Positions 17,035 through 25,475 of a DNA stretch of 64,000 nucleotides are shown one piece after another (position 1 is the stretch's first letter; each line of letters opens with the position of its first letter). Both the position numbers and the translations under genes were made by a program. Source of the DNA: Gillisia sp. CAL575 (lineage in GTDB: Bacteria; Bacteroidota; Bacteroidia; Flavobacteriales; Flavobacteriaceae); assembly GCF_000403785.1 (NCBI RefSeq), contig NZ_APHJ01000054.1, forward strand, positions 124,001 to 188,000, in the 5' to 3' direction. The notes beneath the pieces were generated by a model that worked only from the letters and a program-made list of their open reading frames with translations, ran no database searches and had not been told where the DNA came from.

Positions 17035-17323
17035 TTAGTTTCGCTCTTTTCTTTTTAGTTTTGAGGCTTTTTCTAGTTCTTTTTTCGAAATAAAACCATC
17101 CTCATCTGGATCTATCTTCTTGAAATCCTTCTTTAATTGCCCTCTCACTTCTTCTTTAGATAGTTTTCCATCCTTACTGGTATCTAATTCTTTTAAAATT
17201 TCTTTAGCCCTTGGTGGGGTTTTAGGCTTTTCATTATTCCTTAATAGTGCATGGGAGGTTCCTATTCCTAAAATCAGTAGTGAGGTACTAGGTAGGAGTC
17301 ATTTTATTGTTTTTACTTTTCAT
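17035..17323 (-). pseudogene. Secreted EF-hand protein, second copy, frameshifted in the signal peptide
   Basis: Homologue of the EF-hand gene at 14222-14509. The ATG at 17323 opens MKSKNNKMTPT and then a stop. After a one-base shift the frame continues as STSLLILGIGTSHALLRNNE and KPKTPPRAKEILKELD, with EF-hand loops DTSKDGKLSKEE and DPDEDGFISKKE, ending at 17035. An extra A in an early A-run together with local rearrangement explains the shift. The calcium loops are intact, so this may be a recent mutation or an assembly error. It would head the operon of the full-length CotH gene. Confidence 0.8.
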
Positions 17324-17356
17324 GATTAAAATTTTAATTTTTCTTGATTTCCACTT

Positions 17357-17364
17357 CAAAGGTC
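17357..17364 (-). promoter_or_regulatory. -7 box (GACCTTTG) of the second EF-hand/CotH operon
   Basis: Minus-strand GACCTTTG, one base from TAnnTTTG, is 33 bp downstream of the operator at 17397-17423, as at the two other promoters of this set. Confidence 0.5.
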
Positions 17365-17396
17365 ATTAAATGAAACATGCACAATTTTTGTTTTCT

Positions 17397-17423
17397 GTGA
17401 ATAGGCGAAGCTTTTAAGTGAAT
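17397..17423 (-). promoter_or_regulatory. Putative LytTR operator, direct repeat with 21-bp period (second EF-hand operon; divergent to the two-component genes)
   Basis: Plus-strand GTGAAT at 17397 and 17418 are 21 bp apart, the distal one within CTTTTAAGTGAATGGG. A third related GTAAAC lies at 17439, again 21 bp on. The site lies between the EF-hand/CotH operon and the histidine-kinase gene starting at 17515, so it could also give autoregulation. Confidence 0.65.
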
Positions 17424-17514
17424 GGGTTAAAGCCTTCAGTAAACATCTATTCAGAAGCTCTTAAATGCCCTCCATTTTAGAATATGCTGATTTTTAATTC
17501 CCTTTATTTGTACT

Positions 17515-18552
17515 ATGAACAAAACTATAAGACTCCTATTTCAAGTTATAATCTGGATATTTATTTGGCTTGCATTATGGTTTGCAGCAGATAAGAACCC
17601 AAGGTTTTTCCAAAGCAATGTCGTGGCATTTGGTTTTCAAATTCTATTAATTACAGGTTTAATATTCTATGCAGCTCCGACCCTGTTATTCAAGAAAAAA
17701 TATTGGCTTTTTGTGCTAGTTTCTGTTTTGGCACTTGGAGTAAGTTTGTATTTTGCTACCAGTTTTTCCCAATCCCCTCCAATTCCAAAACCTGAAAATT
17801 TTCCTGATCTACCCAGAAATGGAATTAATGAGCCTATAAATAGACCACCTCCTGGCGGTGGATTTTTAATTCATCTTTTATTGCTTACAATATCTTATAG
17901 TATTGCAACCTTTTTAGAGACTTTTATATTCGCACAAAAGAAAGAAGAGGAAATAATTATAAATAAGAATGAAGGTCTGCAAACCGAACTTAAATTTTTA
18001 AAATCGCAGATCAATCCTCATTTCTTATTTAATTCTTTAAATAATATTTATGCGCTTTCTGCGATAGATACCACCAAAACTCAACAAAGCATTAGCTATT
18101 TATCAGATATGTTACGCTATGTACTTTATGAATGTGATAAAGCCTTGGTTTCAATTAAAAAGGAAATTTTGTACATAGAAAATTACATCAGCTTATTCAG
18201 CCTTAAAAGCAGTAAACCCTATCCCATAGCAATCGATCTTCAATTAGAAAATCCAAATGTCTCGATAGCTCCTATGTTGCTAATTCCTTTTGTGGAAAAT
18301 GCCTTTAAGCATAGTAATATTGAAAAGCGAACCGGATCATTTATCAATATTTCAATAGTTTCTAATAGCAAAGAGATCATTTTCAAAATTGAAAATTCGA
18401 AACCGGAACAAACTATGAACAAGGATGATGTTGGCGGAATAGGCATAATTAATGTAAAAAAAAGATTGTCTATATTATATCCTGAAACCCACAATTTATT
18501 AATTACAGATACTACCGAAATTTATAAAGTAGAATTAAAACTGAATGTCTAG
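17515..18552 (+). CDS. LytS-type sensor histidine kinase
   Basis: Inner-membrane sensor kinase of the His_kinase (PF06580-type) family. Four transmembrane helices cover residues 1-140, with a Pro-rich extracytoplasmic loop (about 87-115) that could sense a ligand. A short coiled segment leads to the phospho-acceptor box KSQINPHFLFNSLNN (H169). The ATPase part has PMLLIPFVENAFKHS (253-267) and GGIGIINVKKRL (307-318). The stop overlaps the response-regulator start by 8 bp. A TTTATTTG just before the ATG suggests a nearly leaderless mRNA. The signal is unknown; calcium or envelope metal stress is a guess from the regulon. Confidence 0.92.
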   Translation: MNKTIRLLFQVIIWIFIWLALWFAADKNPRFFQSNVVAFGFQILLITGLIFYAAPTLLFKKKYWLFVLVSVLALGVSLYFATSFSQSPPIPKPENFPDLPRNGINEPINRPPPGGGFLIHLLLLTISYSIATFLETFIFAQKKEEEIIINKNEGLQTELKFLKSQINPHFLFNSLNNIYALSAIDTTKTQQSISYLSDMLRYVLYECDKALVSIKKEILYIENYISLFSLKSSKPYPIAIDLQLENPNVSIAPMLLIPFVENAFKHSNIEKRTGSFINISIVSNSKEIIFKIENSKPEQTMNKDDVGGIGIINVKKRLSILYPETHNLLITDTTEIYKVELKLNV

Positions 18553-19216
18553 AACAAAATGTTTAATAATCGACGATGAGGAGTTAGCAAGAGGCTTACT
18601 TAAAACTTATGTAGCGAAAATAGATTCTTTAGAATTGGTTGGTTCTTTTGAAAGCGCTCTAGATGCTTTGCAGATCATAAAAACTGAAACTATAGATCTT
18701 ATTTTTTTAGACATACAGATGCCGGATCTTAAAGGAACCGATTTTGCCAAGCTAGTGGATGCTAAAACTAAAATAATCTTTACTACGGCATATTCTGAAT
18801 ATGCTCTAGATGGTTTTGAATTGAATGCCTTGGATTATCTTTTAAAACCGATCACATTCGAACGTTTTTTAACTGCTGTAAACAAATTAGAAGCCAATAA
18901 TTCTAACGAATCACAAACTACCATAACTGTAAAGTCTGGGTACGACTTACATAAACTTAATTTAGAAGAAATTACACATATAGAAAGTGATAGCGAATAT
19001 GTGATTTTTTATACCGGCAATAACAAAGTGATGAGCAATCAATCTCTAAAATCTTTAGAGCGAACATTACCGAATAATTTTATGCGAGTGCATCGATCTT
19101 ATATAGTAAACAAGAACAAGGTAACTGGTTTAAAAAGCCGGGATCTTCTGCTTTCTGATCTTAGGATCCCGGTAAGTGATTCTTATTTTGAACTGGTAAA
19201 AAAAGAATTGTTTTAA
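18545..19216 (+). CDS. LytTR-family response regulator
   Basis: Partner of the histidine kinase. The receiver domain (1-120) has the acidic pair in LIIDDEE, phospho-acceptor D56 in FLDIQMP, the Thr in FTTAYSEYAL and the Lys in YLLKPI. The C-terminal 100 residues are a LytTR DNA-binding domain (HIESDSEYVIFYT, TLPNNFMRVHRSYIVNK). LytTR domains bind tandem direct repeats about 21 bp apart, exactly the arrangement found upstream of three operons in this region. It is therefore the likely activator of the YHYH and EF-hand/CotH operons. Confidence 0.93.
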   Translation: MSRTKCLIIDDEELARGLLKTYVAKIDSLELVGSFESALDALQIIKTETIDLIFLDIQMPDLKGTDFAKLVDAKTKIIFTTAYSEYALDGFELNALDYLLKPITFERFLTAVNKLEANNSNESQTTITVKSGYDLHKLNLEEITHIESDSEYVIFYTGNNKVMSNQSLKSLERTLPNNFMRVHRSYIVNKNKVTGLKSRDLLLSDLRIPVSDSYFELVKKELF

Positions 19217-19264
19217 TCCATCAATTAGGGTGTAATTTCAAATCCCAACCTAATATTTTAATAA

Positions 19265-19612
19265 ATGAATTTACTAACCTTCTTAGTGATAATTTCATTA
19301 CTATCATTTTTATTCTTTGGAATAAGTTGTTTTTTCACTGAACAAATGCGAAAGGAATTCATTAGATACGGTCTCAGTGAGTATTTGAAACTGACAGGAG
19401 CATTACAAATTTTGGGAGCCCTTGGGCTGGGTTTTGGATATTTATATATGCCATATTTGAGTGTTGTGTCTGCCGCTAGTTTATCTCTTCTAATGTTATT
19501 TGGATTCGGGGTTAGGCTGAGAATCAAGGATAGCTTTATTCAATCTGCACCTTCAATAATTTACGCTATAATGAATGCCTATATAGCTATAGCGATATTA
19601 TTAAGCTTATAA
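19265..19612 (+). CDS. DoxX-like small membrane protein
   Basis: Small integral membrane protein (115 aa) with four predicted helices and the DoxX-like pattern YLKLTGALQILGALGLG in helix 2 and MLFGFGVRLRIKDSF in the loop before helix 4. The function of DoxX-like proteins is poorly defined; some support quinone or thiosulfate metabolism. It follows the response regulator by 48 bp but is probably a separate unit. A second DoxX-like gene converges on it from 19990. Confidence 0.75.
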   Translation: MNLLTFLVIISLLSFLFFGISCFFTEQMRKEFIRYGLSEYLKLTGALQILGALGLGFGYLYMPYLSVVSAASLSLLMLFGFGVRLRIKDSFIQSAPSIIYAIMNAYIAIAILLSL

Positions 19613-19624
19613 TTATAAAAACTT

Positions 19625-19990
19625 TTATAATATAAAAACCAGTACTAAGCAAAGAACTAAAAATAGTAATGCTGGAAAAGATTTTTTAAATGGATCCTTA
19701 ATCTTAATATGCATCAGGACAGAGCCTGCAAGAAGAAAAGCAAGTCCAATTGCTGCCGGCTTTATAAGTTCTGGAAACCATATACCGCAAATAAGCGCAA
19801 TAGCCAGTGTCACTTTTAAAAATCCAATTACATATAGACTCCACGACGGTAAGCCGTATACGGAAAATTCCTCTTTAATTGTTGTTGCACTGCCCCCCCG
19901 CCATTGCGTGTCTTTATTATACTGAATAAGCCACACATTTAGGATACTAAGACCTATAATAAGTTGTAACGCTATAGACACATATTCCAT
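19625..19990 (-). CDS. DoxX family membrane protein
   Basis: Four-helix membrane protein of the DoxX family (121 aa). It shows the typical ordering: helix 1 with LNVWLIQYNK, a polar loop (WRGGSATTIKEEFSVYGLP), helix 2 with VIGFLKVTLAIALICGIWFPEL, and a KIKDPFKKSFP loop before the last helix. It converges with the DoxX-like gene ending at 19612, only 12 bp apart. The two proteins share the R/KIKDxFxxSxP loop, so they are distant paralogues. Function unknown. Confidence 0.75.
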   Translation of the reverse strand: MEYVSIALQLIIGLSILNVWLIQYNKDTQWRGGSATTIKEEFSVYGLPSWSLYVIGFLKVTLAIALICGIWFPELIKPAAIGLAFLLAGSVLMHIKIKDPFKKSFPALLFLVLCLVLVFIL

Positions 19991-20165
19991 TTTTAAGATT
20001 TTAATTTTACTGGAAATTAAAACAGATACTCTAATCTACTAAGATTATTTTAATTTTTAAGATTTGTTCCCATCTCAATTGTCTGACTTGGAATATTTTA
20101 ATCGATAGGCCTTTGAAGATTTTGCTTCTAACTGTAATTCCATCAATAAGAACTCAGTATAAAAC

Positions 20166-20609
20166 TTAATTTATAATTGAACCGTCTTCTCTAAATTCAA
20201 CATCCATATTTTTACCTTTTTGCTTAAACTCCACATCGTAGAAAATTCCTTTTTTTGCACTATCTACACGTTCTACTTCAGTGATCTCATAATTTGAATA
20301 TTTTTCGGCAATTACGTTTTTAACGGCTTCGGGTAATTCGCCATCTTTTATGCTATTCTCGGTTTCAACCCAAGAACCATTTGCATTAAAATCGGCGCGG
20401 TATTTTTCTCCATCTTTTTTAAAATGAGATTCCCAGTAGCCGTGTTCATCCTGTTTCCAGTCCGGGTCGGTCTCCCCCGGATATTTCTTTTGAAAGGTAA
20501 TTTGTACTGCTTCCGGTACCTTGTTCTTTTCCACATCCTTCTTCTTATTCTCCTGACAGCTTACAACTCCAATAGTTAAAAAGCTAAGCAGTACCAAATA
20601 TCGTTTCAT
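20166..20609 (-). CDS. PepSY-like domain lipoprotein
   Basis: Secreted lipoprotein with signal MKRYLVLLSFLTIGVVSC and two tandem PepSY-like (PF11396-type) repeats. The first is about residues 25-85 (VPEAVQITFQKKYPG, HGYWESHFKKDGEKYRADFN). The second is about 90-147 (LPEAVKNVIAEKYSNYEI, FYDVEFKQKGKNMDVEF). These small beta-rich proteins are common in Bacteroidota; their role is unclear. The start is the ATG at 20609; an upstream TTG at 20639 would add ten residues before a good signal peptide. Confidence 0.85.
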   Translation of the reverse strand: MKRYLVLLSFLTIGVVSCQENKKKDVEKNKVPEAVQITFQKKYPGETDPDWKQDEHGYWESHFKKDGEKYRADFNANGSWVETENSIKDGELPEAVKNVIAEKYSNYEITEVERVDSAKKGIFYDVEFKQKGKNMDVEFREDGSIIN

Positions 20610-20639
20610 ATCTATTTGTTTAGATAGTAAAACTAGCAA

Positions 20640-21066
20640 GACCAGTTAGAAAATTCACTTAAGAAATTCATAAAATCTTGTGAGATACTCAATGTGTCAT
20701 GCTCAACTTGTTTCAGCATCTCAGTAGTAATAGAGAAGATCCTGAAACTAGTTCATGGTGACGAAGTGGTGAGACGTCAAGCTGTCCCGACGCATCGGGA
20801 GTTTCAGCATCTTAGTAATAATAAAATAGACACTTAGACAAGCTCAGTGTGACAGAGTGGTGAGGCGTCATGCTAAACTAGTTACCACTCTGACTATTGC
20901 CACGAATTCACGAATAATTTTCCTGTTTTTAATAAACCAATAATTCGTGCATTCGTGGCTAAAGATTTTATTTATTGCAAATAAGACTTTCTTAAGATGA
21001 TATATCTGCCAGGGCTTATTTCAGAGATACTTAATAGGAAGCTTGCTATCAACATTCAGTAAAAAA
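20640..21066. repeat. Intergenic repeat cluster, including a 21-bp-stem palindrome
   Basis: Tandem related pieces lie at about 20690-20890. Variants of CTCAACTTGTTTCAGCATCTCAGTA and GTGACGAAGTGGTGAGACGTC recur twice, partly inverted. At 20899-20959 a large hairpin pairs GCCACGAATTCACGAATAATT with its near-complement ending ATTCGTGGC, a motif common between Bacteroidota genes. No coding frame. These are probably non-autonomous REP/MITE-like elements and may also terminate the SDR gene that ends at 21067. Confidence 0.65.
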
Positions 21067-22617
21067 CTACCAGCTAATAGGCCTGTAATCTTTCAGGAAT
21101 TTACCACACCAATGTTTCCCGGTATTGATGCCATCGAATAAAGGATCCATTACTCTTGCAGCTCCATCTACGATATCTAAAGGTGGCTGAAAATCGTCTC
21201 GTTCTTGTTTCAGCTTTGCCAAGGCTGCCGGATCTTCATCTGTAACCCAACCGGTATCTACCGCATTCATAAAGATTCCATCCTTAGCTAAGGTACCCGA
21301 AGAGGTGTGTGTAAGCATATTTAAAGCTGCTTTAGCCATATTGGTATGTGGATGACGATCTTCTTTGAAACCTGGATAAAACTTCCCTTCCATCGCCGAA
21401 ACATTAATAATATGTTTTTTTCCTGTGTTGTCCTTTTTCATTATTTCGGAAAGTCTATTGCATAAAACAAACGGCGCTACTGAATTTACCAATTGTACCT
21501 CTATCATCTCTGTAGTTTCAATTTCACCTAATTTTAAGCGCCAGGAATTAGTTTTTCTAAGGTCAACTTGCTGCAAATCGGCATCCAATTCTCCTTCCGG
21601 AAATACTTCTTTGGCAACCAGGGTATTGTCGAAACTATAAGGGATCTGGGATAATTTTGCTGAAGCCCGCAATCCAATTCCGGGTTCAGGGCCATGCCAA
21701 GTAACCGGCATGTTAGTATTGGATGATGCTCCCGTAGTTAGCACCTTTAATTCTTGCAAACAATCACCATGATCTGCTAATAGATCTCTAGCATATTCTG
21801 GCAAGGAAGCAATGGATCGTTCTTCATTTGGCATAAGGTGCTGATAAAAGCCAGAAGGTCGACGCACTGTTTGTGCTGCATTATTAATGAGGATATCCAA
21901 TCGCTCATATTTGTTCTCGATAAAATTGCAGAAGATCTCTACACTTGGAATATGTCGTAAATCGAGTCCGTGAATTTTTAAGCGGTGTCCCCATTCGGTA
22001 AAATCTTCTTCTTTAGAAAATCTCAAGGCAGAATCTACCGGAAAACGAGTAGTCGCGATCACGGTTGCTCCGCCACGCAAAAGCATTAAACTAATATGAT
22101 ATCCTATTTTTAATCGGGAGCCGGTAATTACGGCCACTTGTCCTTTTACATCCGCATTCTGAAAACGCTTGGCATAATTAAAATCGCCACAGCTAGTACA
22201 CATAGAATCGTAAAAATGATGCATTTTGGTGAATTCTGTACTGCAGACATAGCATTTTCTGGGAGTTTCTAATTCCAGTTCCGTTTTATTTGCCAAATGA
22301 GCCATGGGAAGCAATTTGGGAGCTACAAATACCGAAGCTTCCCTAGCATTTCTAATTCCGGTTTCTTTACGTGCAGTTTTATCCTTGGCTTCCTGTTTGC
22401 GCTTTGCTGCTTTTTTTCCATCCTTTTTTCGTCTGGAAAATTCATCGCGATCTGGTCTCGAGAACATTCCAGCTACTTTTAAAAGTTCAGTTCTTTGTTC
22501 TTTTGGGATATCGAAGATCTGATCGGTATCTTCAACTAATTTCGCCAATACCGCAATACAGTTTTCAATTTGTGTTGAAGTGATCGCATTTATAACTTCT
22601 GTTTCATTCTCCTTCAT
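21067..22617 (-). CDS. Zinc-finger SDR-family protein with a replaced catalytic Tyr (copy 1)
   Basis: Short-chain-dehydrogenase-fold protein of 516 aa, twice the usual SDR length. Residues 1-100 are a helical, Lys/Arg-rich region. C122, C125, C140 and C143 form a CxxC...CxxC zinc site. The Rossmann part has TGSRLKIG (165-172), NNAAQ (245-249) and catalytic-type Ser in NVSAMEG (S407). The YxxxK position reads TNMAK (T425, K429), so the usual catalytic Tyr is absent. An insertion of about 100 residues follows NNAAQ. A close paralogue is at 48204-49751 with the same features. Substrate unknown; it may be a non-canonical enzyme. Confidence 0.82.
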   Translation of the reverse strand: MKENETEVINAITSTQIENCIAVLAKLVEDTDQIFDIPKEQRTELLKVAGMFSRPDRDEFSRRKKDGKKAAKRKQEAKDKTARKETGIRNAREASVFVAPKLLPMAHLANKTELELETPRKCYVCSTEFTKMHHFYDSMCTSCGDFNYAKRFQNADVKGQVAVITGSRLKIGYHISLMLLRGGATVIATTRFPVDSALRFSKEEDFTEWGHRLKIHGLDLRHIPSVEIFCNFIENKYERLDILINNAAQTVRRPSGFYQHLMPNEERSIASLPEYARDLLADHGDCLQELKVLTTGASSNTNMPVTWHGPEPGIGLRASAKLSQIPYSFDNTLVAKEVFPEGELDADLQQVDLRKTNSWRLKLGEIETTEMIEVQLVNSVAPFVLCNRLSEIMKKDNTGKKHIINVSAMEGKFYPGFKEDRHPHTNMAKAALNMLTHTSSGTLAKDGIFMNAVDTGWVTDEDPAALAKLKQERDDFQPPLDIVDGAARVMDPLFDGINTGKHWCGKFLKDYRPISW

Positions 22618-22693
22618 AACCTTTTAGCTAAGCTTAATTCAGCAGAAGATCGAGCAAAATGCTACAGAAACCAGTGCTGAGTTTCTCGAAGCG

Positions 22694-22701
22694 CAAATGT
22701 A
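22694..22701 (-). promoter_or_regulatory. -7 box for zinc-finger SDR copy 1
   Basis: Minus-strand TACATTTG matches TAnnTTTG and lies about 77 bp upstream of the ATG at 22617. A similar box (TATATTTG) precedes the paralogue. Confidence 0.45.
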
Positions 22702-22768
22702 GTTTTTAAAAAGCAAACCCACTTTAAACAATTTTCAAGATAACTATCTAGTTCCTTAATAATACACT

Positions 22769-25195
22769 CTACTTTTTAAATATTCCTGCAATCTGATTAT
22801 AATCTAAAAAGTATTGAAGTTTCAATGAGAACACATTATTTATAGGTTGTTTAAATAAGGTATCTATACTTTGTGTGTAAGAATCTCGAGCGGCAGTATC
22901 AAAGTTAAATAACTGATTACGATACAGCGCAGTCACAAAACTACCCGGTGCAAACTGCCAAGAATAGCTAAGATCGAAATTCCAGGTTGAGAAATTGATA
23001 TCTGGATTATCTGGAATGCTCGTTGTGGTATATCCTGTAGTATTAGTAACTCGCCCATCTTTTTGCAAGCTGAATAATTGATCCTCATACTTTACAGTTC
23101 CCCAGTAATTTCTTAGAGTAAGTGACAAAGTATGATTTGGATTAAAGTTATAACTCGCATTAAAAGTTTGTTCTATTTCTTCTCTATCCCGATCTCCAAA
23201 AATCACATCGTCATCTACTTGAGTTACATATCCTCTGTCTCCCAAGTAATGATCTCGGTAGAAAAAATAGGAGATCATGAATTTATCATTAAATCGTATT
23301 TGAGGACCAAGGCCAAACCAATAATCAAAATAATCACGTCCGTCTTCAAGTAAGGTTTCAGCTCCTATATTAACACTTAATGAAATCTTTTTATTATTAT
23401 TAGAATTCCACCATCCATTAAGATTCACTCCATTTTCTCGAATAAAAAAACTTCCTTCTTTTCGAGGTTCAAAATAATCATATTGTTTTCCAGGAAGTAG
23501 ATTGATATTCCCACCTATGTCATTCAATTTTTTTGTAGTTCCGTTAGCACTTAGTCCCAATCCAAATCCTGTGAAGGTGTTTGGTTCTGCCAGCATAGTA
23601 TAATTCACATAAAAGTTTGCGAAATAGCGATTCCAGATTCCAGATGGCTCAAAAGTTCTATAATTGATATCTATCCCCAAATTATTATAATTGTTCCTGA
23701 ACTGCAGACCTAGATCATTTGGGTCAAATTTAGTATCGGCATAATTGTGATCTATACTATATCTAAAATTTCCATGTGCTTTACGAGCGGCTACAAAGGA
23801 GCTAAATCCTGTTAATGTTCCAGTTTCCAGATTAATATTACTCATCTTAATATCCCCACGAATTTGGTATGTGTTTCTTTTGTTGGTAATATCTGAGGTA
23901 ATCGCCGTGACATTGGCATCTCTAAAAGATCCTTTTCTGGTAACATTTGTATTGATAATCCCGATGGAGGAGTTACCGTTAAATTGCTGGTCCACTACTA
24001 TAATATTATAATTGGTAAATGGCTCTACGACTTCTTTCCTTCTATCTCCAGTATCTATATTCTCTATAGTAGCTTCTGATTTTTCTGTAAATGAATTAAA
24101 AAATCCCAATCCAAGTCCACCCTTAGTTCTTCCTGAAACTTTTATAGCATTTAGCACTTTCACAGATTCTGGAAAATCTACTACCTCTTCGTTCGCTGAA
24201 GTTACAGGATCTGTAATAGGTGCGCTACCTACTCGTCTAGAAAAGAACAAATCTCCTTTAGAGAAAAGATCTACTCCTTCAGTAAAAAATTGTCTTTGTT
24301 CAGAAAAAGTTTGTTCGAATGGTCCAAGATTCAAGGTGATATTATCGAATCCTGCTTGCGAGAAATCTGGAATAAGTGTAGCATCTAATGTGAAGTTTTC
24401 TGTAATACCATATTTTACATCTAAACCTGCATTGAAATTAGATTCATAAACGCCATCAAAATCATTTTGAACAGTGGAAACAAAAGGATATAAGGAAAGT
24501 CTTGTTGGAGGATCTAAATCACTCAAGCCCTTTAATTCTCCATGGTACAATCCAAAATTCCCTTTAGAGACATCTATAGGGTTCCAAGTATATTGTGACT
24601 CATCTCTTCTAAAACGCCTATGAAATTGAATTCCCCAGGTTTCTATATTGTTATTATCAAATCTAAGGCAGCGATATGGAATTTTCATCTCTACGATCCA
24701 ACCGTCTGCCACGATTTGTACAGCACTACTCCATACGCTGTTCCATCCAAAATCTTCCCCGACACTGGGGCTAGATATTGCATCTGCTTGAGTTCCCGAA
24801 GCTAAAACGAAAAATTCGGTATCATTTTGAGCATCATTATTTGGGTTTACAATAAATCCGAAGAAATCTGCATTTCCAAAATTATCCCGACTAGAAAGTT
24901 GTTTGGCGATTTTTGTAGGATCATCGTATAAATGAGCCGAGACGTACAAGGCAGAGTTATCATAAGCTAACTTAACTACAGTTTTATTAACTTCAGTCTC
25001 CTTCACGTTAATATTGGGACGAAACTGGATAAAGTCCCCTGCTTCTTGAGCATTGGCCCATATAGCATCATCTAAAACTCCATCTATTTTTGGAGCTACT
25101 TCTGCTCTTTCAATTTTGAGTTGTTTTTTAGAAGTTTGTGCGGTTGCACAAATGCATAACGAAAACATGATAAAGCTAAGGTGGAATAATTTCAT
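22769..25195 (-). CDS. DUF5916 family outer-membrane protein with CBM9-like domain
   Basis: Large exported protein (808 aa) of the DUF5916 family. The signal peptide (to about 20) is followed by a carbohydrate-binding-module-9-like domain at about 25-210 (PKIDGVLDDAIWANA, VVKLAYDNSALYVSAHLYD, GWIVEMKIPYRCLRFD, WGIQFHRRFRRD). The remaining 550 residues are the DUF5916 domain with alternating strands typical of an outer-membrane barrel, ending LKLQYFLDYNQIAGIFKK. The family is common in Bacteroidota and its substrate is not defined. It stands alone, about 570 bp from the next gene family. Confidence 0.87.
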   Translation of the reverse strand: MKLFHLSFIMFSLCICATAQTSKKQLKIERAEVAPKIDGVLDDAIWANAQEAGDFIQFRPNINVKETEVNKTVVKLAYDNSALYVSAHLYDDPTKIAKQLSSRDNFGNADFFGFIVNPNNDAQNDTEFFVLASGTQADAISSPSVGEDFGWNSVWSSAVQIVADGWIVEMKIPYRCLRFDNNNIETWGIQFHRRFRRDESQYTWNPIDVSKGNFGLYHGELKGLSDLDPPTRLSLYPFVSTVQNDFDGVYESNFNAGLDVKYGITENFTLDATLIPDFSQAGFDNITLNLGPFEQTFSEQRQFFTEGVDLFSKGDLFFSRRVGSAPITDPVTSANEEVVDFPESVKVLNAIKVSGRTKGGLGLGFFNSFTEKSEATIENIDTGDRRKEVVEPFTNYNIIVVDQQFNGNSSIGIINTNVTRKGSFRDANVTAITSDITNKRNTYQIRGDIKMSNINLETGTLTGFSSFVAARKAHGNFRYSIDHNYADTKFDPNDLGLQFRNNYNNLGIDINYRTFEPSGIWNRYFANFYVNYTMLAEPNTFTGFGLGLSANGTTKKLNDIGGNINLLPGKQYDYFEPRKEGSFFIRENGVNLNGWWNSNNNKKISLSVNIGAETLLEDGRDYFDYWFGLGPQIRFNDKFMISYFFYRDHYLGDRGYVTQVDDDVIFGDRDREEIEQTFNASYNFNPNHTLSLTLRNYWGTVKYEDQLFSLQKDGRVTNTTGYTTTSIPDNPDINFSTWNFDLSYSWQFAPGSFVTALYRNQLFNFDTAARDSYTQSIDTLFKQPINNVFSLKLQYFLDYNQIAGIFKK

Positions 25196-25475
25196 TTGAT
25201 GGTATTTGATTGATGTACCTAAAAGACCACCTATATCACTAAATGTTACAAGAAATTAAAAAAAAGAATCAAATTTTTTCTAATATCCTTGGAAATCAAT
25301 CTATAATAGTTGAAAAAATTATGGAATGTATATTATAAAAGAAGTGAAGAATCAATCCTCATTGTTGAATAATTAAAATTTGTGTCAGCATTAAATGCTC
25401 TATAATCTAAATTTGGTTATCGAGGTAATGAAAAAAACTTACAAGTCCTCTTTCTTCACTTCTCTTTTTTGTTTA

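Noticed and set aside
20653-20671. ATTCACTTAAG and ATTCAT near the PepSY-like gene as a fourth LytTR operator
   Set aside because: Orientation is opposite to the gene, spacing is 13 bp rather than 21, and no -7 box lies at the expected distance.
24012-24449. A 145-residue plus-strand frame opposite the DUF5916 gene
   Set aside because: It is a low-stop antisense shadow of the Asp/Ser-rich coding sequence; no motif, start context or signal.
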